Source: Mycobacterium botniense
Lineage (GTDB): Bacteria > Actinomycetota > Actinomycetes > Mycobacteriales > Mycobacteriaceae
DNA length: 64,000 nt
NCBI RefSeq assembly: GCF_010723305.1
Contig: NZ_BLKW01000002.1
Coordinates: forward strand, 1,984,001 to 2,048,000
Reading direction: 5' to 3'
Shown: positions 7,978 to 16,344 of the stretch, piece by piece
Position numbering within the stretch: position 1 is the stretch's first letter
Layout: each line of letters opens with the position of its first letter
Translations under genes and position numbers: made by a program
Notes under the pieces: generated by a model
Seen by the model: only the letters and a program-made list of their open reading frames with translations
Told to the model about the DNA's origin: nothing
Databases searched by the model: none

Positions 7978-9175
7978 AAACCTTGCCGCCCTTCATCACG
8001 AACCCGACGTTTTGAGTCACCGTTATGTCCTGCAACGGATTTCCCGGCACCGCAATCACGTCGGCAAGCATGCCCTCCGCCAGCCGGCCGCGGTCGGTGG
8101 CGAGGATGAGCTCGGCGGCGGTGACGGTCGCGGCGCGGAGCACCGCGGCCGGCGGTATACCGAGCTCGACCAGGGTGACCAACTCGTCAGCGTTGCGCCC
8201 GTGCGGAATTGCGGGCGCGTCGGTGCCGACAGCGATCTTGACCCCGGCCTGGTACGCACTTACCACCGATTTGCGCGCACGCGGAAACATTTCGGCAGCC
8301 TTGGCCTGGAGTTCCGGCGGGGCGCTCGAGACGTCCATCGCGTCGGTCAGGCGCCGAGTGGTCACCAGGAATGTTCCGTGTTTGACCATCGCGGCGATTG
8401 CATCGTCATCGACCAGAAAGCCGTGCTCGATACAGTCGATGCCCGCTGCGACCGCGTGCCGAACGGCGTCGGCGCCATGCGTGTGCGCGGCGACACGGAG
8501 CCCACGCCGATGCGCTTCGTCGACGATCGCACGCAACTCGTCATCTGAATAGTGTTGTGCCCCAGGAGGGCCAGTCAATGACATCACCCCGCCGGAGGCA
8601 CAGACCTTGATCAGTTGCGCACCGTGTTTGATCTGGTACCGCACCGCCCGGCGGACCTCGTCGACACCGTTGGCGATGCCTTCTTCCACTGTGAGCGGCA
8701 GCACGCCCGGTGCGAGCGGCTGAAACATGCTCGGGTCCAAGTGTCCGCCCGTCGGGGTGATCGCATGCCCGGCCGGCACGACCCGCGGGCCCTCGATCCA
8801 GCCCGCGTCGATCGCTTTGCTCAGAGCGACGTCGAGCAGATAGCCGCCGGTTTTCACGAAAAGCCCAAGGTTGCGCACAGTGGTGAACCCGGCACGTAAC
8901 GTGCGGCGGGCATTGCCGACTGCGCGCAGTACCCGGGTGGGCGGGTCGTCTTGCACCTGCGACAGTGCGGGCTTCTCGCCGCGCCCGCCCATCAGGAGGT
9001 TGACCTCCATGTCCATCAGGCCGGGCAGCAGGGTCTGGTCGCCGAGGTCGATCACCTCACCCTCGACGGGGCCGCCGACGCCGACAATGTGTTCGCCGTC
9101 AATGCGAACGACGCCCGGCTGGATGATCTTGCCGGCGTCGACGTCAAGCAGCCCAGCGGCTTTGAGGGTCAGCAC
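7961..9175 (-). CDS. Metal-dependent amidohydrolase-like protein lacking the first HxH motif
   Basis: 404 aa with the imidazolonepropionase/prolidase-type layout: a small beta domain, TIM barrel, and closing beta domain. Retained motifs: IKVCASGG, HTHGADAV, CIEHG and VGTDAPAIPHG. Where the family normally has LPGLIDxHxH, this protein reads LPGLMDMEVNLL (about 52-62), so both His of the first metal site are replaced by Glu and Asn. Either it binds one metal differently or it is not a hydrolase. It lies 3 bp after the 111-aa orphan and overlaps the NTF2-like gene. Family is confident, catalysis doubtful. Confidence 0.82.
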   Translation of the reverse strand: MLTLKAAGLLDVDAGKIIQPGVVRIDGEHIVGVGGPVEGEVIDLGDQTLLPGLMDMEVNLLMGGRGEKPALSQVQDDPPTRVLRAVGNARRTLRAGFTTVRNLGLFVKTGGYLLDVALSKAIDAGWIEGPRVVPAGHAITPTGGHLDPSMFQPLAPGVLPLTVEEGIANGVDEVRRAVRYQIKHGAQLIKVCASGGVMSLTGPPGAQHYSDDELRAIVDEAHRRGLRVAAHTHGADAVRHAVAAGIDCIEHGFLVDDDAIAAMVKHGTFLVTTRRLTDAMDVSSAPPELQAKAAEMFPRARKSVVSAYQAGVKIAVGTDAPAIPHGRNADELVTLVELGIPPAAVLRAATVTAAELILATDRGRLAEGMLADVIAVPGNPLQDITVTQNVGFVMKGGKVYVNKD

Positions 9176-9178
9176 TTT

Positions 9179-9514
9179 TTAAACCACCGGCTCCCTGACC
9201 AGGTTCAGGTAGGTTGCGCCACTGTCGGGCACCTTTGGCTGTTTCCATGCCTCGACCGGGAACGACACCATAATCAATGACTGCATCATATGAAGCAGGG
9301 TGCGAGCATCGTCGGGCAGGTCATCGAGCGGAAATTTGTTGAGGTAGGTGATCGCATCCTCCAAGCGGGGAAACGCGGCGTCATAAAACGCTTGCATCTC
9401 GGCCATGGAGGAAGCCAGCCGCTTGGCGTAGCGTTCGGGCTCAGTTGCCAAGTCCCAGTCAGTAAAAGGCTCCAAGTCTGCAAATTCAGCTGGCAATACT
9501 GGCTTTTCGGCCAT
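9179..9514 (-). CDS. Small conserved-looking protein coupled to the Rieske oxygenase
   Basis: 111 aa, acidic, mostly helical by composition (MAEMQAFYDAAFPRLEDA; DDLPDDARTLLHMMQ). No family recognised. I prefer ATG 9514, preceded at 7 bp by AGGGAG, over the in-frame ATG at 9532. The gene overlaps the end of the Rieske oxygenase by 29 bp and is followed after 3 bp by the amidohydrolase. A role as a small accessory subunit of the oxygenase is only a guess from position; no beta-subunit (cystatin-like) pattern is visible. Confidence 0.7.
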   Translation of the reverse strand: MAEKPVLPAEFADLEPFTDWDLATEPERYAKRLASSMAEMQAFYDAAFPRLEDAITYLNKFPLDDLPDDARTLLHMMQSLIMVSFPVEAWKQPKVPDSGATYLNLVREPVV

Positions 9515-10775
9515 TTTGGTACTCCCTGACATAATCGTGCGCCACTTTGTGCAGGTGGCGCAGCAAAATTTCCTGATCGCAAAGCGGGAACTCTTTGACG
9601 ACGCCGGTGCCGATCATGGTCTGGGTCGCCTCCAAGGTGTTGGAATCTTGCAGCGCATACTCCTTGAAGGTCACCGCTGCCAATTCCTGAGCCAGTCGTT
9701 CCCGGGCGTTCTTCGGTGGAACGAAATAGATGGTCCCTTCGAAGATGTGCCTGTCGACGGCAGTCGGCCAGTAGTGGTAGGTGAGATACCAGCCCGGGGC
9801 CCAGATCAGCAGCATGAAGTTCGGGAAGAAGTGGAACGAATCTATTCCCCACTGGGATGCGCGGGTGGGGTTGATACCGGGGGGCAGCTGCTCGAGCTTC
9901 TGGATGACATCGGGCCGGTCCCAGGGGCCGAACAGCCCGCTGCGCAGTACCCGGTCCATGGGCTTGACCATGTTCAGGTCCGCGGGCGGGGACTGTCCTC
10001 CCCACACGGAGATCATCGCGTGGGGGCTTGCGATCTCGTAGTGCAGCGCCTCGAAGCCGTACTTCATGATCTTGGCTGCTTCTTCTTTGGTGTACTGCCC
10101 CTGGTGCAGTACGGGCGCGTGGTAGAACTCGGCGAATGCATCGATGAACAGCTTCCAGTTGGCTCCCACCTCGGCCTTGTATTGGTAGACCTCAGTCATC
10201 TCGTGGAAGGGGTAGCCCTCGAGACCTTTGGCCAGCGGGCCCAGGTACTCGCGCAGCGGTTGCGCATCCGGATCGAGGTTGACGAAGATAAACCCCTCCC
10301 AGACGTCGCAGCGAACCGGCTTGAGCCCGTATTGGTTTTTGTCGACGTCGAAGAACTCATCTTCTTGCTGGATGAAGGTCAACTCGCCGTCGAGGCTGTA
10401 CCGCCAGGCGTGGTACTTGCAGGTGAATTGCCGACAGGTGCCTGACGTCTCCTCGTGCGGATAGTCATTCCACACCAGCTTGTTGCCGCGGTGACGGCAG
10501 ATGTTGTGGAATGCCTTGATTGACCCGTCCTTGGTCTTGACCACGATCACCGACATGCCGGGGCCGGCCGAGGGCAGCTCCTTGGTGAAGTAGCTGCCAA
10601 CGCGGGGCAGCCGCTCGGTGCGGCCGACGTTGAGCCAGGTCCGCTTGAAGATCGCCTCGCGTTCGGCTTCGAAGAATGCGGGGTCGATGGAATCGGTGTA
10701 ATCGACCGGCGCGGTGCCCAGTTCGGGATAATGCTGTGTCCAGCTTCCGGCTGCTGGTTTGGGAAAATGCGCCAC
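9486..10775 (-). CDS. Rieske non-heme iron oxygenase, catalytic (alpha) subunit
   Basis: 429 aa. Rieske [2Fe-2S] ligands C93-x-H95 and C119-x2-H122. The mononuclear-iron region NWKLFIDAFAEFYHAPVLH gives His219 and His224. The Asp that normally bridges electrons between subunits (second D of DNxxDxYH) is Glu216 here. No beta subunit or reductase is adjacent; a Rieske ferredoxin lies 19 kb away (29329-29721). It is second in the operon after the carboxymuconolactone-decarboxylase-like gene. It should hydroxylate or demethylate a ring or carboxylate substrate; which one is unknown. Confidence 0.92.
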   Translation of the reverse strand: MAHFPKPAAGSWTQHYPELGTAPVDYTDSIDPAFFEAEREAIFKRTWLNVGRTERLPRVGSYFTKELPSAGPGMSVIVVKTKDGSIKAFHNICRHRGNKLVWNDYPHEETSGTCRQFTCKYHAWRYSLDGELTFIQQEDEFFDVDKNQYGLKPVRCDVWEGFIFVNLDPDAQPLREYLGPLAKGLEGYPFHEMTEVYQYKAEVGANWKLFIDAFAEFYHAPVLHQGQYTKEEAAKIMKYGFEALHYEIASPHAMISVWGGQSPPADLNMVKPMDRVLRSGLFGPWDRPDVIQKLEQLPPGINPTRASQWGIDSFHFFPNFMLLIWAPGWYLTYHYWPTAVDRHIFEGTIYFVPPKNARERLAQELAAVTFKEYALQDSNTLEATQTMIGTGVVKEFPLCDQEILLRHLHKVAHDYVREYQNGRKASIAS

Positions 10776-10797
10776 GATCTACCTCTCTTGCTACCTG

Positions 10798-11340
10798 CTA
10801 TCTCAGTTGCTCGGAATCGTCTTCGATCTCGACACCGAAGGTGTTGAACGCCATGGCCAGCAGGGTGTAGCACCCGACCGTGAAAACCAGGTCCATCCGC
10901 TGGCGGTCATTGAGGCGCTCACCCAGCGTGGCCCAGGTCTGGTCGGAGATCTGGGATTTCTCGTCGAGCTCATCGACCGCGGTGAGCACTGCGCCCTCAA
11001 GTCTGTTGGCGGCATCGCCGCGGCGAACCGCGGTGATCTCGTCCTCCGACAGGCCTGCCTCCTTAGCAAGCGCCACATGGTGCACCCATTCGTAGGTGCA
11101 GTCCCGCCGGTGCGCGACCCGCAGGATGGCCAGTTCGCGCAGCCGCGCCGGTAGGGTCGACGCGAACAGCAGATGGGTGTTGAAGCGCAGGAATGCCCGG
11201 GTCAGCGCGGGATGGTGCGCCAGTGTCGCCAGCGCGTTACCAGCGTCACGGGGATTGCGTCGCTCCGCCGGCAGCATGTCGGCGAGCGAGCGCTGCACGG
11301 CGTCGTCCCACTGGTCTGCCGGCAACGGCTGCAAGCGCAT
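10798..11340 (-). CDS. Carboxymuconolactone decarboxylase (AhpD-like) family protein
   Basis: 180 aa, all-helical. The family core is RLRELAILRVAHRRDCTYEWVHHVALAKEAGLSEDE (residues about 66-101), with one Cys and the E-x3-H pair typical of CMD proteins rather than the CxxC of AhpD. Members act as lactone decarboxylases or as small peroxidase-like proteins. It is the first gene of the seven-gene operon, only 23 bp downstream of operator site C and 22 bp before the Rieske oxygenase. Confidence 0.85.
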   Translation of the reverse strand: MRLQPLPADQWDDAVQRSLADMLPAERRNPRDAGNALATLAHHPALTRAFLRFNTHLLFASTLPARLRELAILRVAHRRDCTYEWVHHVALAKEAGLSEDEITAVRRGDAANRLEGAVLTAVDELDEKSQISDQTWATLGERLNDRQRMDLVFTVGCYTLLAMAFNTFGVEIEDDSEQLR

Positions 11341-11363
11341 CCAGCCGACTCCTCTCGTATATC

Positions 11364-11378
11364 GAGAATCAGATTCTC
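11364..11378. promoter_or_regulatory. GAGAAT-type palindromic operator (site C)
   Basis: GAGAATC-A-GATTCTC, perfect 7-bp arms. It lies 23 bp before the first gene of the minus-strand Rieske operon, in the divergent promoter shared with the plus-strand amidohydrolase at 11601. Confidence 0.65.
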
Positions 11379-11499
11379 ATTTCTAACTAATAGACTTGCA
11401 CGGTTCGACCAAGAGGTCAATGGCGGTCTTCGGACTGGTCGCGAGAAATCGGGGCAGGCCACGGTGGGCGTCGTCGAGCGACCCGGCCTCAGACGTTGA

Positions 11500-11516
11500 T
11501 TCTCGGGAACTGAGAA
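11500..11516. promoter_or_regulatory. Everted repeat TTCTC-N7-GAGAA (site C2)
   Basis: TTCTC-GGGAACT-GAGAA, 84 bp before the amidohydrolase start at 11601. The same half-sites in the same outward arrangement and spacing occur at 53280 and 62185, so this may be a second geometry for the same regulator. Confidence 0.45.
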
Positions 11517-11600
11517 GATAGTTTCCGAAGGTAGAGAACTGCATGGAAGGGCACATGCGGCTCGCCGCAACCGCAGTAGGCGGGATCGAAAGGAACGGCC

Positions 11601-12881
11601 ATGAACAAAGACGACATGATTCTGATCAGCGTCGACGACCACACCGTCGAGCCGCCGGACATGTTCAAGAACCATCTGCCCAAAAAGTACCTGGACGATG
11701 CTCCCCGGCTGGTCCACAACCCCGATGGCTCGGACATGTGGAAGTTTCGCGACACGGTCATCCCCAACGTGGCGCTTAACGCGGTAGCCGGCCGGCCCAA
11801 AGAAGAGTACGGACTCGAACCCCAGGGTCTGGACGAGATCCGGCCGGGTTGCTACAACGTCGACGAGCGGGTCAAGGACATGAATGCGGGCGGCATCCTC
11901 GCCTCGATCTGCTTCCCATCCTTCCCGGGGTTTGCCGGGCGCCTGTTCGCCACTGACGACCCGGAGTTCTCGGTCGCTCTCGTGCAGGCCTATAACGACT
12001 GGCACATCGAGGATTGGTGCGGCGCGTACCCGGCCCGGTTCATCCCAATGGCGTTACCGGTGATCTGGGATGCTGAGGCGTGCGCTGCGGAGGTGCGGCG
12101 CGTCTCGAAGAAAGGCGTGCACGCGCTGACGTTCACCGAAAACCCCGCAGCGATGGGTTACCCGAGCTTCCACGACCCCTACTGGAACCCGCTGTGGAAG
12201 GCATTGTGTGACACCAACACCGTGCTGAACGTACACATCGGATCCTCGGGCAAATTGGCGATTACCGCGCCCGACGCACCGATGGACGTGATGATCACCC
12301 TGCAGCCGATGAACATTGTGCAAGCGGCTGCGGATCTGCTGTGGTCTAAACCGATCAAGGAGTACCCGGACCTGAAGATCGCTTTGAGCGAAGGCGGAAC
12401 CGGATGGATTCCCTACTTCCTGGAGCGGGTGGACCGGACGTTCGAAATGCATTCAACGTGGACGCATCAGGACTTCGGCGGCAAGCTGCCGTCAGAGGTG
12501 TTCCGCGAGCATTTCCTGACATGTTTCATCAGCGATCCCGTGGGTGTGAAGCTACGCCATGAGATCGGCGTCGACAACATCGCATGGGAGGCCGATTACC
12601 CGCACAGTGACTCGATGTGGCCGGGCGCACCCGAGGAGCTGTGGGATGTTCTGAGCGCCAACAACGTTCCCGACGACGAGATCAACAAGATCACCCACGA
12701 AAACGCGATGCGCTGGTACTCGTTCGACCCGTTCGCGCACATCTCCAAGGAGCAGGCGACAGTCGGCGCGCTGCGTAAAGCGGCCGAGGGCCACGATGTG
12801 TCGATTCGGGCACTTAGCCACCACAAGGCGGGTGAGCGGACGATGAACGCGCTGACCCAGGCAGCTCAGGCCACCAGCTAG
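11601..12881 (+). CDS. Amidohydrolase family 2 (ACMSD-like) protein
   Basis: 426 aa, TIM-barrel amidohydrolase of the decarboxylase/hydrolase group (PF04909 type). Landmarks: DDHTVEPPDMF near the N-terminus, HIGSSG in the middle, SEGGTGWIPYFLERVDR, and WEADYPHSDSMWP carrying the metal Asp. Members decarboxylate or hydrolyse ring-cleavage products. It is the first plus-strand gene after the divergent promoter with sites C and C2, and leads into the beta-oxidation genes that follow after 92 bp. Three more members of this superfamily lie in the window (29722, 30889, 63854). Confidence 0.9.
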   Translation: MNKDDMILISVDDHTVEPPDMFKNHLPKKYLDDAPRLVHNPDGSDMWKFRDTVIPNVALNAVAGRPKEEYGLEPQGLDEIRPGCYNVDERVKDMNAGGILASICFPSFPGFAGRLFATDDPEFSVALVQAYNDWHIEDWCGAYPARFIPMALPVIWDAEACAAEVRRVSKKGVHALTFTENPAAMGYPSFHDPYWNPLWKALCDTNTVLNVHIGSSGKLAITAPDAPMDVMITLQPMNIVQAAADLLWSKPIKEYPDLKIALSEGGTGWIPYFLERVDRTFEMHSTWTHQDFGGKLPSEVFREHFLTCFISDPVGVKLRHEIGVDNIAWEADYPHSDSMWPGAPEELWDVLSANNVPDDEINKITHENAMRWYSFDPFAHISKEQATVGALRKAAEGHDVSIRALSHHKAGERTMNALTQAAQATS

Positions 12882-12973
12882 GTTCAACGCGCCTCAAAGA
12901 CGCAGAATCGCACGGCTGAGTGCAGCAACCGTGTGGATCTGTGCTTGCCCGGATTGGGACGTAAAGGATCTCC

Positions 12974-14167
12974 ATGCCCAGCAGCGGAATGAATTTCGAA
13001 CTTACCGAAGATCAGCAACTGATCCGGCGGTCGGTTGCTGAGCTCGCGCAGAAGTTCGACGACCACTACTGGATGCAAAAAGACCAGGCACACGAGTTTC
13101 CCACCGAGTTCTACCGCGCCATCGCCGATGGCGGCTGGCTGGGTATGACGATCCCCGTCGAGTACGGTGGTCACGGACTGGGCATCACCGAAGCCACCCT
13201 GCTGGCCGAGGAGGTTGCCAAATCCGGTGGAGGCATGAACGCCGCCAGCTCGATTCACCTTTCTATCTTCGGTATGCAGCCCGTGGTGGTGCACGGCTCC
13301 GAAGACCTCAAGTGCCGCACCCTGCCCCGCGTCGTCACCGGTGATCTGCATGTGTGTTTCGGGGTGACCGAACCCGGTGCCGGGCTGGACACCTCACGCA
13401 TCACCACGTTCGCCAAGCGGCAGGGCGATCATTATGTCGTCAACGGCCGTAAGGTGTGGATCTCCAAAGCCCTGGAGTCCGAAAAGATCCTGCTGTTGAC
13501 GCGCACCGAGACCTACGACCAACTGGCGAAGAGAGGTGCCAAGAAGACCGACGGGATGACGCTGTTTCTCACCGACCTGGATCGCAGCCGGGTCGACATC
13601 CGGCCTATTCGCAAGATGGGCCGTAACGCCGTGTCCTCTAACGAGCTTTTCATCGACAACCTGAAGGTGCCGGTTGAGGATCGTGTCGGGGAGGAAGGCA
13701 AGGGATTCGAGTACATTCTCGACGGGCTAAACCCGGAACGGATGCTGATCGCCGCCGAGGCCCTGGGCATCGGCCGGGTTGCACTGGATCGAGCGGTCAA
13801 ATACGCCGGCGAGCGTGAGGTGTTCGGCCGCCCGATCGGCATGAACCAGGGTATCCAGTTTCCGCTCGCCGACTCGCTAGCTCGGCTGGACGCCGCCGAG
13901 CTGATGTTGCGGAAGGCGACCTGGCTCTACGACAACGGGAAACCCTGTGGACGCGAGGCGAACACTGCGAAGTACTTGTGCGCCGACGCCGGCTTCACCG
14001 CAGCTGACCGGGCGCTTCAAACCCATGGCGGAATGGGCTATGCCGAGGAATACCACGTGGCTCGTTACTTTCGCGAAGCCAGGCTGATGAAGATCGCCCC
14101 GGTCAGCCAGGAGATGATCCTCAACTACCTGGGATCGCACACACTGAAACTGCCGAGGAGCTACTGA
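12974..14167 (+). CDS. Acyl-CoA dehydrogenase
   Basis: 397 aa, full-length FAD enzyme. Motifs: VTEPGAGLDTSRI, VNGRKVWISKA, AGEREVFGRPIGMNQG, LQTHGGMGYAEEYHVARYFRE. ATG 12974 is preceded by AAAGGA. It resembles ordinary medium-chain dehydrogenases rather than the divergent paired ones elsewhere in the window. Its stop TGA shares a base with the ATG of the SDR that follows, so the two are coupled. Likely the first step of side-chain beta-oxidation in this plus-strand block. Confidence 0.9.
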   Translation: MPSSGMNFELTEDQQLIRRSVAELAQKFDDHYWMQKDQAHEFPTEFYRAIADGGWLGMTIPVEYGGHGLGITEATLLAEEVAKSGGGMNAASSIHLSIFGMQPVVVHGSEDLKCRTLPRVVTGDLHVCFGVTEPGAGLDTSRITTFAKRQGDHYVVNGRKVWISKALESEKILLLTRTETYDQLAKRGAKKTDGMTLFLTDLDRSRVDIRPIRKMGRNAVSSNELFIDNLKVPVEDRVGEEGKGFEYILDGLNPERMLIAAEALGIGRVALDRAVKYAGEREVFGRPIGMNQGIQFPLADSLARLDAAELMLRKATWLYDNGKPCGREANTAKYLCADAGFTAADRALQTHGGMGYAEEYHVARYFREARLMKIAPVSQEMILNYLGSHTLKLPRSY

Positions 14168-14934
14168 TGGCCCGCAACAATGCGATGTTCGATCTCACCG
14201 GACGCTCAGCGCTGGTGACCGGCGCGGGCGGGGGCATCGGTGCAGCGGTGGCGGTGGCGTTTGCAGCCGCGGGTGCCGCAGTGCTCGTGAGCGACATCAA
14301 CGGGGACGCGGCAGCTGCGGTCGCCGAAGGTATTTGCGCCAGCGGCGGGAAGGCGGACAGCACTCCACTGGATGTGCGTGATCGTGCGGCTGCTGACGCG
14401 GCAGCCGCGCAGGCCGCCGGACTCGGGGAGGGCGTGCTGCACATCGTGGTCAACAACGCCGGAGTGACAGCACCGGCGATGTTCGCCGAGGTGACCGACG
14501 AGACCTTTCGCCGACTGCTCGACATTCACGTGCTGGGTGCTTTTCATTGCGCACAGGCCGCGCTGCCATTTCTTCCCACTGACGGCACTGGCCGTATCAT
14601 CAACGTCACGTCGTCCGCCGGGATCATCGGAACACTCGGTCAAGTCAACTATTCGGCCGCTAAGGCGGGCATCATCGGTTTCACGAAGTCGCTGGCGCGT
14701 GAGATGGCGCGCAAGAACATTTTGGTCAATGCAGTGGCGCCACTGGCGGCGACACGCATGACGGAGACGATCCGCACCAATGAAAAGTTCGCGACCGCCA
14801 TGATGGCGCGCATCCCGTTGCAGCGCTGGGCAGAGCCCGAGGAGATTGCCGGGGCATTTGTCTTTCTCGCTTCTGACGCCGCGTCGTACATCACGGGCCA
14901 GGTGCTTGCCGTGGACGGTGGCATGGTGATGTGA
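14167..14934 (+). CDS. Short-chain dehydrogenase/reductase (3-hydroxyacyl-CoA dehydrogenase-like)
   Basis: 255 aa classical SDR. TGAGGGIG cofactor loop near 18-25, NNAG motif, Ser in TSSAG and the YSAAK active-site pair, then DGGMVM at the C-terminus. Lying among dehydrogenase, hydratase and thiolase genes, it most likely serves as the hydroxyacyl-CoA oxidation step. Coupled to the upstream dehydrogenase by a one-base stop-start overlap. Confidence 0.9.
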   Translation: MARNNAMFDLTGRSALVTGAGGGIGAAVAVAFAAAGAAVLVSDINGDAAAAVAEGICASGGKADSTPLDVRDRAAADAAAAQAAGLGEGVLHIVVNNAGVTAPAMFAEVTDETFRRLLDIHVLGAFHCAQAALPFLPTDGTGRIINVTSSAGIIGTLGQVNYSAAKAGIIGFTKSLAREMARKNILVNAVAPLAATRMTETIRTNEKFATAMMARIPLQRWAEPEEIAGAFVFLASDAASYITGQVLAVDGGMVM

Positions 14935-15538
14935 TGGCCGATCCCGGGGTGCCGCAGGCGGATTCACCGTGGCGTCGTTAGAGCAGGCGGTGTCCGCGCC
15001 GATGTGTACACGTGTGCTCGCCGACTCCGGTGCGCGGGTCATCAAGATTGGAAACCCGAACGGCGGCGACTTCGTCCGCTACGACGACGCCGTCAATGGC
15101 CTTGCGGCGCACTTGTGCATTGCCCGGGCAGAGCTGTCGCAGCGCCGCCCGCGAGTGATCGGCCTCGAAATCGGGGGCTACGGGCCCGGCGGCCCGCTAT
15201 CGCACCAACGTGCCTACGATGCACTCGCACAGGCGGAATCGGGCGCGCAAAATACCGCTGATGCTGCCGGGATCGACAATGCTCGGTACAACCGGCCCAG
15301 CGAGGTGCTCACCCCTTCTCAGCTGGCAGCCCGGAATCGTTGGCGCCAGATCGATATCCCGGCCGGCCCGATCCCATCGTTGCTGCCGCCATCGGTGATC
15401 AGCGGCTACCAGCCGCCGATGGGCGCTGTGCCCGGGCTGAGGCAGCACACCGACTCGGTGCTCGCAGAGTTGGGTATGACGTCAGCCGACATTGCTGCGT
15501 TGCACGTTCAGGGTGTCGCCGGGCCGGTCTGCCGCTGA
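14934..15538 (+). pseudogene. CaiB/BaiF CoA-transferase remnant with internal deletions
   Basis: A coupled ATG at 14934 reads only 15 codons to a TAG. A +1 shift gives the real family start AGGFTVASLEQAVSAP and then an open frame to 15538. That frame has only about 190 codons instead of 390 and joins three family segments: an N-terminal CoA-binding piece (TRVLADSGARVIKI), the middle GYGPGGPLSHQRAYDALAQAESG with the catalytic Asp, and the last 90 residues (NRPSEVLTPSQLAARNRW to LAELGM). About 200 residues are missing in two places. Probably inactive, although downstream reading frames are preserved. Confidence 0.75.
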
Positions 15539-16344
15539 TGTCCGACGAGCCGGTGCTGCTATCCGATGACCGCAACGGCGTGCGGACACTGACTCTCAAC
15601 CGTCCGGCCCGCAAGAACGCCATCAACCGCGAACTGTGGATTGCGTTGGCAGAAGCGCTCACTGCGGCGGGCAAAGACCGTGGGGTGCGTGTGCTGGTGA
15701 TTACCGGAGCCGGCGGTGCGTTCTGCTCTGGCGCCGACATCGCTTCCCCAGACGACGCTCATCCGGTCGATAAGATGCGAAGGCTCACCGACGTGGCGCT
15801 GGCCTTGCACGAGCTGGCGATACCCACTATCGCGAAGGTGACCGGGGTGGCAGTCGGCGCCGGCTGGAACCTCGCGCTGGGGTGTGACCTGGTGGTGGCC
15901 ACCCCAGAATCGACGTTTTGCCAGGTCTTCTCCAAGCGAGGACTATCCTTGGACCTTGGAGGTTCATGGCTGCTTCCCAAGCTGGTGGGTTTGCAACAAG
16001 CAAAACGGCTCACCCTGCTGGCCGAGACCATCGACGCCGAGGAAGCCTTGGCGTTGAACTTGGTGACCTGGGTGGTGTCGGCCGACGAAATCGACAGTTT
16101 TGTCGCTGAACTGGCCGCGCGGCTGGCCGCAGGACCGCCAATCGCGCTGGCCCAGAGCAAGGCGCTGCTGAACGAAGGCGCCGACCGGACACTGCGCGGC
16201 GCACTCGCAAACGAGGCCCGCGCGCAGGCGGTCAATTTCGCGACCGCCGATGTCGCCGAAGCCTATGCCGCGTTCACTGCGAAACGAGAGCCGTCGTTTA
16301 CTGGACGCTGGGCGGTGTCGAGATCGGAGCGGACAGATGCGTGA
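15538..16344 (+). CDS. Enoyl-CoA hydratase/isomerase family protein
   Basis: 268 aa crotonase-fold protein. Oxyanion-hole blocks: GGAFCSGADIAS and GVAVGAGWNLALGCDLV. The GLSLDLGG segment stands where hydratases carry a catalytic Glu/Asp. ATG 15538 shares its A with the TGA of the CoA-transferase remnant; an upstream in-frame start would lie inside that remnant. It overlaps the thiolase by 8 bp. Expected to hydrate the enoyl-CoA from the dehydrogenases around it. Confidence 0.9.
   Translation: MSDEPVLLSDDRNGVRTLTLNRPARKNAINRELWIALAEALTAAGKDRGVRVLVITGAGGAFCSGADIASPDDAHPVDKMRRLTDVALALHELAIPTIAKVTGVAVGAGWNLALGCDLVVATPESTFCQVFSKRGLSLDLGGSWLLPKLVGLQQAKRLTLLAETIDAEEALALNLVTWVVSADEIDSFVAELAARLAAGPPIALAQSKALLNEGADRTLRGALANEARAQAVNFATADVAEAYAAFTAKREPSFTGRWAVSRSERTDA

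Noticed and set aside
9516..10445. 309-codon frame antisense to the Rieske oxygenase
   Set aside because: Shadow of the Rieske gene; no independent motif.
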